From positions 1 to 50,673 of the forward strand of contig NZ_JARIDH010000027.1 in assembly GCF_029267215.1 (NCBI RefSeq): DNA of 50,673 nt. Direction: 5' to 3'. This document shows positions 18,104-26,918 of the stretch, piece by piece. The first letter of the stretch is position 1. Each line of letters starts with the position of its first letter. The position numbers and the translations under genes were made by a program. Source of the DNA: Clostridium sp. (GTDB taxonomy: Bacteria > Bacillota > Clostridia > Clostridiales > Clostridiaceae). Below the pieces are notes generated by a model. It did no database searches. It was not told the origin of the DNA and was given only the letters and a program-made list of their open reading frames with translations.

Positions 18104-19036
18104 CTAAATATCTATATTTAAACAACGAACATTTTCAATAGATTTCACTTCTTTAAGAGATTTTAACCCTTGTAAAAACTCTTTTTCATACTCTTCATTA
18201 AAATTTTCAAATGGTCTTCTACAATATCCAGCCCTTATTCCCATAGCTCTAAGTAAAGACTTCATTCCTGCTAAAAAACATGGAGTATTTAAAAGATACA
18301 TTATAATAGATACTCCCTCTTTTTGAAGCTTCTTAGCTAAATCTATATCCTTATTATTAACAGCATTATTTATATTTATAAATAAGTCTGGAAGCACATT
18401 ATAAGTTGAACCTATTATTCCATCTGCTCCAGATAAAAGGCCTGATAAAGCCATTTCATCACACCCTGAATAAACTAAAAAATCATCTCCAAACTTATCC
18501 TTTATCTGGGTTATTTCATAATGAGACTGGGCTGTGTATTTTATTCCCTTAATATTTTCTATGGATGCAAGCTTTTCAATAGTATCCACAGTTAAAAGTC
18601 CTGCTAATGGCACATTATAAACTATCATAGGAGTTTTGCAAGACTCTGCTATATCCTTATAATAATTTATAATCTGCTTTTCAGAAAACTTCCAATAAAA
18701 TGGTGGAACACTTGATATTCCAGTAACTCCAAGACTTTCCGCATGTTTTGCAAGGTCTATAGAAAGCTTAGTTCCAATTGCCCCAACATGGACAACCACA
18801 GGTATTCTATCTTTAACCTCATCCATAACTATTTCAACAACTTTTTTTCTTTCCTCACTACTCATAGTAAATCCTTCACCTGTTGATCCAGTTAAATATA
18901 GTCCATCAACCCCTGAATCTATAAGATAACTTACAAGCTCTCTCATTCCTTTTTCATCAATATTTTCATTTTCATCAAATACTGTTAATAAAGCAGGGAT
19001 AACCCCCTTAAAATCCTTAATCTCAAACTTACTCAT
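18104..19036 (-). CDS. N-acetylneuraminate lyase / dihydrodipicolinate synthase family aldolase
   Basis: 310 residues. Class I aldolase barrel: GSTGEGFTMSSEER, VVHVGAIGT, PPFYWKFSEKQIINYYK, IVYNVPLAG (catalytic Tyr), GIKYTAQSHYE (Schiff-base Lys) and GADGIIGSTYN. SVPPFYWKFSE and IGSTYN are more like N-acetylneuraminate lyase (NanA) than DapA, so cleavage of sialic acid to ManNAc and pyruvate is the favoured role. Its ATG follows the upstream ATPase stop by one base, so it is the last gene of the importer operon. C-terminal CRRPFENFNEEY is unusual but plausible. Confidence 0.82.
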   Translation of the reverse strand: MSKFEIKDFKGVIPALLTVFDENENIDEKGMRELVSYLIDSGVDGLYLTGSTGEGFTMSSEERKKVVEIVMDEVKDRIPVVVHVGAIGTKLSIDLAKHAESLGVTGISSVPPFYWKFSEKQIINYYKDIAESCKTPMIVYNVPLAGLLTVDTIEKLASIENIKGIKYTAQSHYEITQIKDKFGDDFLVYSGCDEMALSGLLSGADGIIGSTYNVLPDLFININNAVNNKDIDLAKKLQKEGVSIIMYLLNTPCFLAGMKSLLRAMGIRAGYCRRPFENFNEEYEKEFLQGLKSLKEVKSIENVRCLNIDI

Positions 19037-19037
19037 A

Positions 19038-20057
19038 TTACAATAACTCCCTTACCCTTTCATCTGATAAATGACATGCAACTGAGTGTTCATGCCCATT
19101 TATAATATATTTTTTAAGTTTTGGTCTTTCCTTTTTACATATTTCCATACACTTATTACATCTTGTATGAAAATTACATCCACTAGGTGGATTTACTTGA
19201 CTTGGAACATCTCCTTGAAGTATAATCCTTTCTTTTTTTCTATCTAAATCAGCAATTGGAATAGCCGATAATAAAGACTCTGTATAAGGATGAAGTGTAT
19301 TAGAGAATAATTCCTCTGTATTTGTTAATTCAACAATTCTTCCAAGATACATAACAGCGATCCTATCACTAATATACTCAACAACACTTAAATCGTGAGT
19401 TATAAATATATAAGTTAAATTTCTCTCTTCTTTTAACTTCTTTAAAAGATTTAAAACTTGAGCTTGGATTGAAACATCTAAAGCTGATACTGATTCATCA
19501 CAAATTATAAGTTCTGGATTTATACATAAAGCTCTAGCTATGCCTATTCTCTGTCTTTGTCCCCCTGAAAATTCATGAGGATACCTATCCATATACTCTC
19601 TTCTCATATTAACAGCTTCTAAAATATCTCCTATAACCTTTCTTCTTTCCACCTTCTTTTTAACCCCAAACTTCTTTAAAGGATCTGATAAAGATTGATA
19701 TATTGTAAAAGCTGGATTTAAAGAAGAATGTGGGTCTTGAAAAACTATTTGCATCTTTTTCCTTGCAATATCCATCTCTTCTTTTTTAAGAGTTATTAAA
19801 TTCTTCTCTCCTTCCTCTCCAAAGTCATAAATCATTTCTCCATCAGTTGGTTTAACAAGCTGAAGAATAGTTTTTCCTAACGTTGTCTTTCCACAGCCAG
19901 ATTCTCCAACAAGACCTAAGGTTTCTCCCCTATAAACAACTAAATCTACATCATTAACAGCTTTAACAAACTTAGTAGGTTTCTTAAACATTCCTGTTTT
20001 TATTGGGAAGTAAGTTTTTAACCCTTTTATTGTTAACAATTTTTCTTTATTACTCAT
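19038..20057 (-). CDS. Peptide-family ABC importer ATPase (DppF/OppF type)
   Basis: 339 residues. Walker A GESGCGKTT, signature FSGGQRQRIGIARAL, Walker B LIICDESVSALD, H-loop FITHD, and the C-terminal oligopeptide-transporter extension with the Cys cluster CNFHTRCNKCMEICKK that binds an iron-sulfur cluster or metal in relatives. Fourth transporter gene of the operon, 16 bases after the OppD-type ATPase. With its partner it powers the two permeases at the membrane. Confidence 0.92.
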   Translation of the reverse strand: MSNKEKLLTIKGLKTYFPIKTGMFKKPTKFVKAVNDVDLVVYRGETLGLVGESGCGKTTLGKTILQLVKPTDGEMIYDFGEEGEKNLITLKKEEMDIARKKMQIVFQDPHSSLNPAFTIYQSLSDPLKKFGVKKKVERRKVIGDILEAVNMRREYMDRYPHEFSGGQRQRIGIARALCINPELIICDESVSALDVSIQAQVLNLLKKLKEERNLTYIFITHDLSVVEYISDRIAVMYLGRIVELTNTEELFSNTLHPYTESLLSAIPIADLDRKKERIILQGDVPSQVNPPSGCNFHTRCNKCMEICKKERPKLKKYIINGHEHSVACHLSDERVRELL

Positions 20058-20073
20058 AAACTCATCCTCCCTT

Positions 20074-21096
20074 TTATTTTACCTCAAGCATTTTTCCTTT
20101 TACATACATTTTTTCATAATTATAGCATCTAACCATATGAGTTCCTTCTATAATTTTTTCATTAGGCATAGTTTTGCATTTATCACAAGCATAATCACAT
20201 CTTGGTTCAAATTGACAACCAATAGGTCTATCATAAGGATCTGGAGTTGAACCTTTAATAGGATTAAGATTTTGATTCTTTCCTTTCCCTAAAATAGGAA
20301 TTGATTTCAAAAGTGCTTTTGTATAAGGATGTGCAGGTTTTCTTAAAACCTCGTCAATAGTTCCAGACTCAATTATATTTCCCATATACATAACTGCAAC
20401 ATCATCAGCCAATTCACTAACTACTCCCATATCATGAGTTATAAGTAAAATCGCTGTATCATTTTCTTTTTTAAGCTTATCCATAAGTTCAAAAATTTGG
20501 GCTTGAATAGTTACATCTAAGGCTGTAGTTGGTTCATCTGCAATTAAAACCTTAGGTTTACAACTCATTGCCATGGCTATCATGGCTCTTTGCCTCATCC
20601 CTCCTGAAAATTGATGTGGATATTCCTCTATCCTTTGTTCAGGATATGGAATCCCCATATTTTTCAAAAGTTCAAGCGCCCTATTGTAAGCTTCTTTCTT
20701 ACTTATTTTTTCATGACACTTTATATTCTCAATTATCTGAAATCCAATGGTATAAACAGGATTTAAAGCAGTCATAGGATCTTGAAATATCATAGCAATA
20801 TCTTTTCCTCTTAACCCTCTCATCTCTTTACCATTTCTTTTAAGTTCATTTATTTTAATATCACCATTATCACCATGATATATTATTTCTCCCTCTTCAA
20901 TTCTAGAAAGTTTAGGAAGAAGTTGCATTATTGATGAGGCAGTAACACTCTTTCCACATCCTGACTCACCAACCACACAAAGAGTTTTACCCTTTTTTAT
21001 TTGAAAAGAAACACCATTTATAGCCTTATTACATCTTTGATTTGTATAAAAATAAGTCTTTAAATTTTTTACTGTAACAATAGGTTCTCCACTCAT
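20074..21096 (-). CDS. Peptide-family ABC importer ATPase (DppD/OppD type)
   Basis: 340 residues. Walker A GESGCGKSVTASS, Q-loop IFQDPMTALNPVYTIG, signature FSGGMRQRAMIAMAMS, Walker B VLIADEPTTALD, H-loop LITHD, and a C-terminal Cys-containing extension CQFEPRCDYACDKCKT. An RBS lies 11 bases after the preceding permease. It forms the ATPase heterodimer with the 19038-20057 product. Confidence 0.92.
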   Translation of the reverse strand: MSGEPIVTVKNLKTYFYTNQRCNKAINGVSFQIKKGKTLCVVGESGCGKSVTASSIMQLLPKLSRIEEGEIIYHGDNGDIKINELKRNGKEMRGLRGKDIAMIFQDPMTALNPVYTIGFQIIENIKCHEKISKKEAYNRALELLKNMGIPYPEQRIEEYPHQFSGGMRQRAMIAMAMSCKPKVLIADEPTTALDVTIQAQIFELMDKLKKENDTAILLITHDMGVVSELADDVAVMYMGNIIESGTIDEVLRKPAHPYTKALLKSIPILGKGKNQNLNPIKGSTPDPYDRPIGCQFEPRCDYACDKCKTMPNEKIIEGTHMVRCYNYEKMYVKGKMLEVK

Positions 21097-21107
21097 AAAT
21101 AATCCTC

Positions 21108-22028
21108 CTATCCTTGTTGTGTTGGATCTGTGGTGTCTCTTAATCCATCACCAACAAAATTAATACTCATAACAAATAATGATATTACTATACCTACTGG
21201 TAACCATAACCACCAGTTATTTTGAAGAGTAAACATATCTTGAGATGCATTTAAAATATTTCCCCAGGTTGCTATTTCTAAAGGTACTCCAAGACCTAAA
21301 AAACTTAATGCAGCTTCTTCTAATATGAACATAGCTGTGCTTAAAGTTATATTAACAACTATTGGCCCAATAGCATTAGGCAACATATGTTTATAACAAA
21401 TTATAAAATCATTTATACCAAAAGCCTTTAAAGACTGAACATACTCTTCTTCTCTAATAGAAAGTATTTTTGCCCTAGTCATACGATAAACACTACCCCA
21501 TCCTGTTAAAATAAATATAATGATAAGATTTATTAAACTCTGACCTAAAATACTTACTAAAAGTAAAACTAAAATCATTTGTGGGAAAGACATAAAAATC
21601 TCTGATAAACGAATAACTATCTTATCAAAAAATCCTCCTTTATATCCACAATAACATCCTAATAAAACACCTATTAACGCACATCCTAAGGCACTTCCAA
21701 GGCCTATAAATATAGAAATTCTTCCTCCATATAAAATCCTTGAAAATACATCCCTTCCAACCTTGTCAGTTCCTAAAATATGTTCTACAGAGGGCTCTTT
21801 TAATACGCTTTTCATATCAACTGCCAATGGATCATATTTAGTTATAAACGGTGCAAATATTGAGGATAAAATTATTATTGAAAAGATTATTATTCCAATA
21901 ACAGCAAGCTTATTATTAAGTAATTTTCTTAAAGCTCTATTTCCACCCTTATTCTTAAGTTGACCAGCCTCTTCCTTAGCTTTAATCTTATCTAACTTTC
22001 TATCAAATCTGCTTTTACTACTTAACAT
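21108..22028 (-). CDS. Peptide-family ABC importer permease (DppC/OppC type)
   Basis: 306 residues. A basic cytoplasmic N-terminus of about 40 residues, then six membrane helices. The OppC family segments IFAPFITKYDPLAVD, LGTDKVGRDVFSRILYGGR and the EAA loop EEAALSFLGLGVP are all clear, ending in VGDGLRDTTDP. AGGAGG precedes the ATG, 10 bases beyond the first permease stop. Partner of the 22039-22998 permease. Confidence 0.93.
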   Translation of the reverse strand: MLSSKSRFDRKLDKIKAKEEAGQLKNKGGNRALRKLLNNKLAVIGIIIFSIIILSSIFAPFITKYDPLAVDMKSVLKEPSVEHILGTDKVGRDVFSRILYGGRISIFIGLGSALGCALIGVLLGCYCGYKGGFFDKIVIRLSEIFMSFPQMILVLLLVSILGQSLINLIIIFILTGWGSVYRMTRAKILSIREEEYVQSLKAFGINDFIICYKHMLPNAIGPIVVNITLSTAMFILEEAALSFLGLGVPLEIATWGNILNASQDMFTLQNNWWLWLPVGIVISLFVMSINFVGDGLRDTTDPTQQG

Positions 22029-22038
22029 TATTAACCTC

Positions 22039-22998
22039 CTAATCTAATTTAACTCTTGGATCAAGCAAGGCTGTGGCAATATCAACTATTACACTTGAGA
22101 CAAGGACAGCAGTCACTGTTAACAAAGCTATGGTCATAACCAAAGAATAATTCTGTCCTCTTACTGCCGTTGCAAAGGCATCTCCTATTCCTGGCCATCT
22201 AAATATACTCTCTATAACAACAGCCCCCCCAATAAGCGTTGGAAGTCTAAATCCTATTAAAACAACAACGGGTGTTAATGCCACTCTAAATCCATGAACT
22301 AAATTTACTCTCCACTCAGGTAACCCCTTACTTCTAGCTGTTCTAATATATTCCTTATTCATAGTATCTAACATACTAGACCTTGCATATCTCATAACCC
22401 CCGCAGTAAGTGAAAAACCTAAAACTAAGGCTGGTAAAATTAAATATTCATATCTATCAATAAAAGCAGTATGACCTGGCATCATTCTTCCTCCAACTGG
22501 AAGCCATTTAAGACGTAATGAGAATATTAATATACAAACCATTCCAAAGAAAAACTGTGGAATTGAAACGCCAATCATTCCAGCCACTGTTAATAAATTT
22601 TCTGATATAGTTCCTCTTCTTATAGCACTAAATAATCCTAAAACACTTCCTAAAATTGTAGAAATACAAAGAGAAGCTATGGCCAATTCTAAAGTTGCAG
22701 GTAATAATTCTTTTATTAACTGACTTATTGGAACTCCACTTGTTATACTGTATCCAAAATTTCCTTGAACAATCTCCTTAAGCCAATTAAAATATCTAAA
22801 TAAAAATGGATCATTTAATCCATAGGCATTTCTAATTTCCTCTAATTTTTCTGGTGCAACATTTGCTAAAATCTCTGGATTTATCATGTGTGAAACAGCA
22901 TCACCTGGTGTTAATTCAAGTCCAAGATAAATTATGAAAGTTATTATAATAAGCATAGGAATTAATCCTAAAATTTTCTTAACTATAAATTTAAACAT
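22039..22998 (-). CDS. Peptide-family ABC importer permease (DppB/OppB type)
   Basis: 319 residues from the ATG at 22998 (GGAGGGG in front; the frame also contains a TTG one codon earlier). Six membrane helices, N-terminal LELTPGDAV motif, FGYSITSGVPI, and the cytoplasmic EAA loop YIRTARSKGLPEWRVNLVHG. The C-terminal FRWPGIGDAFATAVRGQNY segment and DPRVKLD tail are family hallmarks. Second gene of the operon, separated from the binding-protein gene by a terminator-like hairpin that may lower its expression. Confidence 0.93.
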   Translation of the reverse strand: MFKFIVKKILGLIPMLIIITFIIYLGLELTPGDAVSHMINPEILANVAPEKLEEIRNAYGLNDPFLFRYFNWLKEIVQGNFGYSITSGVPISQLIKELLPATLELAIASLCISTILGSVLGLFSAIRRGTISENLLTVAGMIGVSIPQFFFGMVCILIFSLRLKWLPVGGRMMPGHTAFIDRYEYLILPALVLGFSLTAGVMRYARSSMLDTMNKEYIRTARSKGLPEWRVNLVHGFRVALTPVVVLIGFRLPTLIGGAVVIESIFRWPGIGDAFATAVRGQNYSLVMTIALLTVTAVLVSSVIVDIATALLDPRVKLD

Positions 22999-23012
22999 CA
23001 AAACCCCTCCTT

Positions 23013-23042
23013 ACAAAAAAAGTGATGGGATAATCCCACCAC
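23013..23042 (-). terminator. Terminator-like hairpin between binding protein and permease genes
   Basis: Minus-strand GTGGTGGGA pairs with TCCCATCAC (one G-U pair; 23022-23042), followed by a T7 run ending just before the permease ribosome-binding site. Partial termination here would give more binding protein than permease, a common arrangement. Confidence 0.75.
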
Positions 23043-23057
23043 TCCCTATAAATTAGT

Positions 23058-24728
23058 TTATTTAAGCTTCCAATTTTGAATATTCCAATCATAATGGAAC
23101 TGAGGATTACCATGTTCCTTGATACCTTCCTGAATCTTATCACTTTCTATGACAAATACAGGTTGATAATATAAAGGAATCACAAACATATTTTCATTCT
23201 CATATTTTTGAAGTTCAAAATAAGCTTTCTTCTGAGTTTCTGTATCTGCTGTTTTATTAGTGGCATCAATAAGTTCATTTAGCTTATCATCAGAAGGAGT
23301 ATGTGAATTTACTGGTGAACCTGTTCTAAACTTATCATAGTATTCATGCATTGAAAGGGCTGAGGTAGCTGCATAACATAAATCCCAGTCTACTTCTGAT
23401 GGACCATTTACTTGGTCTTCTGGTGCTGACCATAATAAAGTAGCTAAATCTCCCTCAACAAGTCTAAACTTCATCTTCATTCCTATTTCAGAAAGATATG
23501 ATTGTATAGCCGTCATGAAATCTACTGTTAATTGATCTGTATAATAGTAAACAACATCTAATTCATAATTTGGATCCCAACCAGCTTCTTCTAGTAATTT
23601 CTTAGCTTTTTCAGGATTATAATCATAAGTATCTAATCCATTAACCTTGTCTGCTCCGTTAGGAGTTAAACTATTAGCAGGAGTTATACTTCCATTAAAT
23701 AAGTTCTCACCTATTGTTTTCATATCTATGGCATATCTTATAGCCTGTCTAACTTTAGCATCTTTTAATGGAGATTCTTTTCCATCTTTCTTATTAAATT
23801 TATTTGCAAAGAATAAGCGAGTATATCTAACATCTACTCTATTTATTTCTAAGTTATCTTCCCCCTCTAAAGCTTTAACATCAGCAATATTTTTAGTATA
23901 TCCATAATCAAGCATTCCTGACTTTGCATTATTAACTAAATTTGTATCACTATCTCCAGGGCTAGGTGTTAAATGAATTGAGAATTCAGCTTGACCATCA
24001 TAATACTTATCAAAGGCAGTTAAGGTTGTATAATCATTCATCTTAACCTCTTCCACTTTAAATGGACCTGAACCTACAGGTTTTTGGAAATATTTAGCCT
24101 GTTGGAATTTTAATGGGTCTACCCCTTCAAAATGCTTCTTAGGTAATGGGGAGAATTGAGAAAAAGTTACTAAGGCATCAGGTGCAACCTTATCAAAAGT
24201 AATTTCTATATTATTACCATCAATCTTAATTCCACTTATTTCTTCTGCCTTTCCTTCTAAATAATCTTCACTTCCTGCTATAGATTTAAATGTATTTAAA
24301 AACACCTGATTTAAAACTGCAGTTTTCATAGAATATTCAATACTCCACTTAATATCTTCAGCAGTTATTTTATCTCCATCATGCCAATATATATCGTCTC
24401 TTAACTCAAAAGTTAGCAAAGTACCATCTTCATTTAAGTTAAACGTTTTCGCAAGTTCCCCTTCTTTAGGATTTAAACTTGCATCAGCCTCTATTAATTG
24501 ATCATACATAGCTTTATTGTAAGTATTTACAGCTGGATTTAACCATGGAACTTCAAAAAATTCTATTGGTCCTCCATTTGAATATAAAACTTTATCTGAA
24601 GCTTCCTCTATTTTTTCTGTTGATCCAGCACCTCCATTATTTGATGACTTTGAGCCTCCACCACAAGCAATCATAGATAAGGAAAAACTTGTAGCTAACA
24701 ATAATACGGCTAATGTTTTAAACTTCAT
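23058..24728 (-). CDS. Substrate-binding lipoprotein of a peptide-family ABC importer (SBP_bac_5)
   Basis: 556 residues. Lipoprotein signal with lipobox LSMIAC (Cys22), then a Gly/Ser-rich tether and a family-5 solute-binding fold: FNLNEDGTLLTFELRDDIYWHDGDKITAEDIKW, KPVGSGPFKV, VRQAIRYAID, and the C-terminal domain. First gene of a five-gene operon with two permeases, two ATPases and an NanA-like lyase. The fold also binds nickel, opines and sialic acid in relatives (SatA of Haemophilus ducreyi), so the ligand may be sialic acid rather than a peptide. GGAGGAATTAAA precedes the ATG. Confidence 0.92.
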   Translation of the reverse strand: MKFKTLAVLLLATSFSLSMIACGGGSKSSNNGGAGSTEKIEEASDKVLYSNGGPIEFFEVPWLNPAVNTYNKAMYDQLIEADASLNPKEGELAKTFNLNEDGTLLTFELRDDIYWHDGDKITAEDIKWSIEYSMKTAVLNQVFLNTFKSIAGSEDYLEGKAEEISGIKIDGNNIEITFDKVAPDALVTFSQFSPLPKKHFEGVDPLKFQQAKYFQKPVGSGPFKVEEVKMNDYTTLTAFDKYYDGQAEFSIHLTPSPGDSDTNLVNNAKSGMLDYGYTKNIADVKALEGEDNLEINRVDVRYTRLFFANKFNKKDGKESPLKDAKVRQAIRYAIDMKTIGENLFNGSITPANSLTPNGADKVNGLDTYDYNPEKAKKLLEEAGWDPNYELDVVYYYTDQLTVDFMTAIQSYLSEIGMKMKFRLVEGDLATLLWSAPEDQVNGPSEVDWDLCYAATSALSMHEYYDKFRTGSPVNSHTPSDDKLNELIDATNKTADTETQKKAYFELQKYENENMFVIPLYYQPVFVIESDKIQEGIKEHGNPQFHYDWNIQNWKLK

Positions 24729-24875
24729 TTTAATTCCTCCTATCCAAATTAGAAAATAGCTTTAAATTTAATCATAAAAATAAATTTAACTTTAATGCTT
24801 ACAGAAAATTATATTATTTTATTAATTGAATTATTCCTTATTTTTCATTGAGTGAACTACTTAAATTTAAGCTAA

Positions 24876-24908
24876 AAAAGGTTAAGTTTTTTGTAAACCT
24901 AACCTTTT
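24876..24908 (-). terminator. Terminator of the DUF4352 gene
   Basis: AAAAGGTTA (24876-24884) pairs with TAACCTTTT (24900-24908), with an inner GTTT/AAAC extension; the minus strand continues into a T-run. It lies just beyond the stop at 24928. Confidence 0.8.
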
Positions 24909-24927
24909 AATTAATATTATTACCTAT

Positions 24928-25473
24928 TTATTCTTTTGCAGTAACATAAAATTTCTCCATAGCATTATCATCAAATATATTTTCATAAAACTCTACTTCC
25001 AAATCGTTAGAATTATCATTCAAAGCAAAACTCATATTAGCAGTGCACTTTTTTCCCTTGCTTATTGATTGAGGAACCTTATCTCCTCCAATAGGATAAG
25101 TTTCTAATATATTTCCTGACTTATCATAAATCTTAAAGTTTAAATCAGAAACATACAAATTTTCATTATATCCTAAATTTTCATATGTATATTCTATCTC
25201 AACTACTTTCTTTGCTTCTTTCTCTGAAAATTCATTTCTATCTTCAGTAAGATTTACACTATTTATTGTTAATCCCATAAGTTTAACACCACTATTCTTT
25301 TTCAAATAAAATGTTTCACTAACAGGCATACTAGAAACTTCTAAATTGCTTTGTTTAGCTTCTCTTATTTCTCTAACACAAAAATCATTTACTAAAATAC
25401 CAACCACTGTTCCAATTGCAAAAAATACTATACCTATTAGTACTTTTTCTTTAAATAAATTACCTACTTTCAT
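24928..25473 (-). CDS. Membrane-anchored DUF4352-like immunoglobulin-fold protein
   Basis: 181 residues. One N-terminal membrane helix (about 10-28) followed by an extracellular domain with the DUF4352 pattern: GVKLMGLTINSVN, a strand VVEIEYTYENLGYNE, NFKIYDKSGNILETYP, then SISKGKKCTANMSFAL. Such domains are found in many Gram-positive lipoproteins and have no assigned activity. GGAGGGG is close to the ATG. It has its own terminator, and no operon partner. Confidence 0.75.
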   Translation of the reverse strand: MKVGNLFKEKVLIGIVFFAIGTVVGILVNDFCVREIREAKQSNLEVSSMPVSETFYLKKNSGVKLMGLTINSVNLTEDRNEFSEKEAKKVVEIEYTYENLGYNENLYVSDLNFKIYDKSGNILETYPIGGDKVPQSISKGKKCTANMSFALNDNSNDLEVEFYENIFDDNAMEKFYVTAKE

Positions 25474-25590
25474 AACCCCTCCGCCAACTAATAATCAACT
25501 AAAAATATTCAATTATGATACTACCCACTTTTTATACTTTTATACCTTTCTCTCTTAACAGTAAAAACTCATAATTTATTAAGTATTTAA

Positions 25591-25620
25591 TTGACTTTGA
25601 GATGATTATTTTGTTAAAAT
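25591..25620 (+). promoter_or_regulatory. mscL promoter
   Basis: TTGACT (25591-25596) and TAAAAT (25615-25620) with an 18-bp spacer, about 95 bp upstream of mscL. Confidence 0.6.
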
Positions 25621-25714
25621 CTATTTGCTATATTCATATTTTTTTAATAAATTATTCATACAACAAACTTAAGATATTTATGTATAGGCTAAAACATTTA
25701 AAGGAGCGATAGAT

Positions 25715-26209
25715 ATGTGGAAAGATTTTAAACAATTTGCCATGAAAGGTAATGTAGTTGATATGGCAGTGGGGGTTGTTATAGGGGGAGCTTTTGGTAA
25801 AATAGTTACTTCATTAGTTAATGATATTATCATGCCTTTAGTTGGTTTACTATTAGGTAAAGTAGATTTCTCTAATCTTTATATAAATTTAAGTGGTAAA
25901 GATTATACATCATTACAAGCTGCTAAGGCTGCTGGGGCTGCTACAATAAACTATGGATTATTCTTAAATAACTTAATAAACTTCTTAATCATAGCATTCT
26001 CAATATTCATAGCAATAAGAGAAATGAATAGACTTAAAAATTTCGCTATTAAGAAAAAAGAAGAAGAGGTTAAAGTTACAGAAAAAGAATGTCCTTATTG
26101 CTTTAGTAAAATAAATGTAGATGCAACTAGATGTCCTCATTGTACATCAATATTAAGTGAAGATAATTTAGTCCTTAAAGAAGTTGCAGCTACAAGCAAA
26201 AACAATTAA
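25715..26209 (+). CDS. mscL: Large-conductance mechanosensitive channel with C-terminal zinc ribbon
   Basis: 164 residues. Opens under membrane tension to release solutes on hypo-osmotic shock. The MscL N-terminal helix and first transmembrane segment [20 protein letters not shown] are textbook, followed by the periplasmic loop and the second helix (about 80-101). After the usual end of the channel (about residue 122) comes [19 protein letters not shown]: Cys126, Cys129, Cys140 and Cys143 form a zinc-ribbon pattern not found in E. coli MscL (136 residues). AAAGGAGCGAT precedes the ATG. Confidence 0.95.
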   Translation: MWKDFKQFAMKGNVVDMAVGVVIGGAFGKIVTSLVNDIIMPLVGLLLGKVDFSNLYINLSGKDYTSLQAAKAAGAATINYGLFLNNLINFLIIAFSIFIAIREMNRLKNFAIKKKEEEVKVTEKECPYCFSKINVDATRCPHCTSILSEDNLVLKEVAATSKNN

Positions 26210-26219
26210 TAAAAATTTT

Positions 26220-26262
26220 AAAGGGTATCAAAATGATTAAATAAATCATTTTGATACCCTTT
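26220..26262 (+). terminator. Terminator after mscL
   Basis: AAAGGGTATCAAAATGATT pairs perfectly with its complement (26220-26238/26244-26262); it may also serve the argR side. Confidence 0.9.
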
Positions 26263-26392
26263 ATATTTAAGGTATTTATTAGTTTAATACAATACTTTTA
26301 ATATAAAAGCAACATTTTTTGAGGTAGTTAATATTATAAATTATCTTTTGCCTACTAATTCACTAAAGAAGGCAAGTTTTAAATACAAAATA

Positions 26393-26848
26393 TTATAATC
26401 TTAGTGATTCTAATTCTCTAAAAACTTGATTGGCAAAATTAACATTTCTACAAAGAATAAGTATATGATTTTTTCTAGCAATATTTCCAGCTATTCTATT
26501 ATCTTCAAGTTGATCTAAAAATGATCCAGTCATTTCTGCCATTCCGTCTAATGTATCAATAGATATAAATTTGTCTTGGGTGGATATACTTAAGGTTGTC
26601 ATCTTAAAAATATTTTTATATTTTTTAATAAGATCATTTTTTCTAATAGACACATATCTAATATCTTTGTTAGGTAATGATTTTCTAACTATATTTAATT
26701 CATGTAAATCTCTTGATAAGGTTGCTTGTGTCGCCCTTATACCACGAGATTTCAACTCTATTATTAACTCATTTTGTTTACATATGCTCTTATTTTTTAC
26801 TATATCCAATATCGCCTTCTGTCTTAAAATTTTTTCTGAATTTTTCAT
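26393..26848 (-). CDS. argR: Arginine repressor/activator
   Basis: 151 residues. N-terminal winged helix with RGIRATQATLSRDLHELNIV, the signature DNA-recognition helix of ArgR/AhrC, and the C-terminal hexamerisation and arginine-binding domain (TLDGMAEMTGSFLDQL, with the Asp/Gly pattern that binds L-arginine). It is the last gene of the arginine deiminase cluster, 70 bp after arcC. AhrC relatives activate arginine-catabolic operons, which fits the ARG-box-like site upstream of arcA. AAAGGAG precedes the ATG. Confidence 0.95.
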   Translation of the reverse strand: MKNSEKILRQKAILDIVKNKSICKQNELIIELKSRGIRATQATLSRDLHELNIVRKSLPNKDIRYVSIRKNDLIKKYKNIFKMTTLSISTQDKFISIDTLDGMAEMTGSFLDQLEDNRIAGNIARKNHILILCRNVNFANQVFRELESLRL

Positions 26849-26918
26849 GGTAGTTTCTCCTTTGTTATTAAACTATCATAACCTAAAATAAATTAATAAA
26901 ATTTAATCATATTAAAAA

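Noticed and set aside
24434-24452. cre-like CGTTTTCGC inside the binding-protein gene
   Set aside because: Only a partial match to the consensus and far inside a coding region.
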